A DNA stretch of 8,760 bases, taken from contig JAMPYE010000166.1 in assembly GCA_023700825.1 (NCBI GenBank), positions 1-8,760 of the forward strand, written 5' to 3'. Shown here piece by piece: positions 7,901 to 8,760 of this stretch. The notes under the pieces are model-generated. The model saw only the letters and a list, made by a program, of their open reading frames with translations. It was not told where the DNA came from and did no database searches. The first letter of the stretch is position 1, and each line of letters starts with the position of its first letter. Origin of the DNA: Thermoanaerobaculia bacterium. Lineage in GTDB: Bacteria; Acidobacteriota; Thermoanaerobaculia; Gp7-AA8. The position numbers and the translations under genes are program-made.

Positions 7901-8760
7901 TCGAGCCGGGTGTCGCGGGCGCGATAGACGTCGCCCATACCGCCGGAGCCTAACGGCTCGACGACCTCGTACGGGCCGAGCTTTGCGCCCGCGCGAAGCG
8001 GCTCGCGAAGTTTCGCGGAACGAGGTCCCGACCTTCCGGATCCCGAGCTGGGCGTGCGCAGAACCTCGAGCTCGGCGATGACCTCGGCCGCGCTCGAATA
8101 ACGCTGCCGCGGATCTTTCCGGAGCATCTTCTTGATGATCCGGTCGATCTCGGGAGGAAGCTCGGGGCGCAGCTCGGTGACCGTCGCAGGCTGCTCGTTG
8201 AGGATCGAGTAGGTGAGCGCCGCTGCGTATTCGCCTCGGAACGGGCGCGTCCCCGTGAGGAGCTCGAAGAGCAGAACGCCGGAGGCCCAGATGTCGGCCT
8301 GCGGGCCGATCTCCTCGCCACGCAACTGCTCGGGCGCCATGTAGGCAGCGGTGCCGAGAGAGGTGCGCGACTTCGTGAGCTGCGAACCGACCTGCAGCTT
8401 GGCCAGCCCGAAGTCGACGATCTTGACGATGCCGCTCGCCGTGACCATCACGTTCGCCGGTTTGACGTCGCGGTGAATGACTCCCGACGCGTGGGCATGG
8501 CCGAGACCCTGGCAGACCTGCTCCGCGATGCGAATCGCGTCGTCGAGCGAGAAGACAGGCCCGCGCGTGATCCGCTCGGCGAGCGACTCGCCGTCGTAGT
8601 ACGCCATGGCAATGTACATCTGCCCGTCAGCTTCGAGTTTCCCGAAGTCGAACACCGTACAGATGTTCGGATGGTCGAGAAGCGACGCCGCGCGCGCCTC
8701 GCGCTCGAAGCGGCGCTTGGCTTCCGGATCGCGAGTCAGCTCGGGCGGCAGCAGCTTGAG
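4972..8760 (-). CDS. Tandem Ser/Thr kinase - TM - PEGA-like - FGE-like - alpha/beta hydrolase fusion, N-terminus missing
   Basis: The frame is open to the right edge, so the start lies outside; 1262 residues are visible (residue 1 ends at 8760). Kinase 1 (1-235) begins at its catalytic lysine (K2) and has HRDVKPAN (96-103), DFG (116-118) and APE (142-144). Kinase 2 (262-565) is complete: glycine loop GSGGMG (271-276), VAIK lysine K293, HRDLKPGN (384-391), DFG (404-406) and APE (464-466). Both keep the residues needed for activity. A single membrane helix (582-601) is followed by a helical stretch (607-655), a PEGA-like beta domain (657-727), an FGE/SUMF1-fold domain (733-965; IDRHEVTNEEF, GVSWFEAAAFA, MAGNAKEWCWNE, GFRC) and an alpha/beta hydrolase (985-1255; nucleophile S1148 in GYSLGA, acid D1204 in GRYD, base H1235). 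The kinases should be cytoplasmic and the last three modules periplasmic. The FGE-like part lacks the paired catalytic cysteines of true formylglycine-generating enzymes, so it is more likely a binding module. Kinase-FGE-like-hydrolase fusions are a recurrent bacterial architecture, to my knowledge; the second kinase is unusual. A GTG at 8655 is not the start, because conserved kinase sequence (HPNICTVFDFG) runs through it. Confidence 0.93.
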   Translation of the reverse strand, partial: LKLLPPELTRDPEAKRRFEREARAASLLDHPNICTVFDFGKLEADGQMYIAMAYYDGESLAERITRGPVFSLDDAIRIAEQVCQGLGHAHASGVIHRDVKPANVMVTASGIVKIVDFGLAKLQVGSQLTKSRTSLGTAAYMAPEQLRGEEIGPQADIWASGVLLFELLTGTRPFRGEYAAALTYSILNEQPATVTELRPELPPEIDRIIKKMLRKDPRQRYSSAAEVIAELEVLRTPSSGSGRSGPRSAKLREPLRAGAKLGPYEVVEPLGSGGMGDVYRARDTRLDREVAIKVLAPEFSEDSERRQRFQREAKTISSLAHPNICTLFDVGEQEGTDYLVMEYLEGETLAERLVRGSLPLGELLKTGIQIAEALGRAHQQGIIHRDLKPGNVILTTSGTVKLVDFGLAKGIAAVLEESDSGRIGRRRAPPPNGDDPKATMEAVESPSRPLTAEGAIVGTLPYMAPEQVEGREADARSDIFTLGTVLYEMATGSRAFAATNRAGLIAAILKEEPAELTTRSRGRRRRPPSGRTLAPIETIVRRCLEKEPDRRWQSALDVVEALRECSNQLSELRPVRRLSRGALVSGAVIAIAMLVMAGVLWRRASRQEWARKEAIPEIRRLVDAEEYARATTLIRQAQAILPSEPALEQLWIAATDMPSVDSVPNGAEVWVKPYQGAENAWERVGTTPLADVRLPRGDYVWKIARSGFIEARVIYPASLEWTFQLRPEEDNRAGMVFVVGNALLREGRNARGPLKTDIGLPGAPALRLEDYLIDRHEVTNEEFQKFVDSGGYENPEYWKVPFVDNDSELPFEVAVARFVDTTGRHGPATWEAGGFPSGSAKHPVTGVSWFEAAAFATYAGKSLPTVYHWVHASQPYFVNLIVPGSNLRSDGTQPVGRPGTLSGFGTTDMAGNAKEWCWNETSDQHRFILGGAFDEPDYMFAFKQTRSPWDRKADAGFRCMELFSPPDSQANARLSTVQERAIEEEVPVSDEVFAALKGLFAYDKTELNARIEATETKDNWIHEKVSLDAASGEERLTVHLLLPRKVAPPFQVVVYFGWIQFGDSVNPSITDGLETFPKSGRALVYPMYKGTYGRTGTGKVGWGGPDANSPAVWRDHVVAWSRELGRSIDYLETRKDIDSSKIAYYGYSLGASNAPILLAVEDRIGAAILYSGGFRKSRALPEVEPLNFVTRVKTPVLVVQGRYDFKELGKPQTAFFRLLGTPDADKRLLITEAAHALPRRAEFREYLAWLDKYLGPVKRRGP

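Noticed and set aside
8653..8655. GTG at 8655 as the start of the kinase-fusion gene
   Set aside because: Upstream codons to the window edge continue in frame with a typical kinase N-lobe (LKLLPPELTRD, FEREAR, LLDHPNICT), so the GTG is an internal valine and the gene is 5'-truncated by the window.

Overview
The window is GC-rich and densely coding. It carries four genes: two complete and two cut by the window edges. The combination suggests a member of Acidobacteriota or a related soil lineage: an Oar-like TonB receptor with an N-terminal carboxypeptidase-regulatory domain, PknB-like kinases with VAIKVLAPEF- and HRDLKPGN-type motifs, and a kinase/FGE-like/hydrolase fusion. This placement is inferred from protein style; there is no rRNA or other marker here.

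Layout, left to right. (1) 1-219, minus: the N-terminus of a PrsW-like intramembrane protease, cut by the left edge. (2) 220-370: a divergent intergenic region with a four-copy degenerate heptamer repeat and a weak promoter-like pair. (3) 371-1660, plus: a GAF plus SpoIIE/RsbU-type PP2C phosphatase. (4) 1661-1852: the gap between convergent genes, with a large imperfect hairpin (1708-1754) and a small one (1788-1801). (5) 1853-4825, minus: a 990-residue TonB-dependent receptor with a GTG start and a very strong ribosome binding site. (6) 4826-4971: a 146-base gap with one weak hairpin. (7) 4972-8760, minus: a giant protein running off the right edge. It holds two tandem Ser/Thr kinase domains, one membrane segment, a PEGA-like domain, an FGE-fold domain without the catalytic cysteines, and an alpha/beta hydrolase with an intact triad.

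How the genes may work together. The kinase fusion and the receptor are in the same orientation and may be transcribed together. The fusion looks like a transmembrane signalling protein with kinases in the cytoplasm and FGE-like and esterase-like modules in the periplasm, next to an outer-membrane importer. On the left, the PrsW-like protease and the phosphatase diverge. Both families often act in anti-sigma or partner-switching control, but no sigma or anti-sigma gene is visible here.

The most notable items are the tandem-kinase five-module fusion, the expanded activation segment of its second kinase, the cysteine-less FGE-like domain, an octamer (GCCTAACG) that accounts for three of the four TTA leucine codons found, the heptamer repeat, and the intergenic hairpin. 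No CRISPR array, insertion sequence, tRNA or rRNA was recognised.
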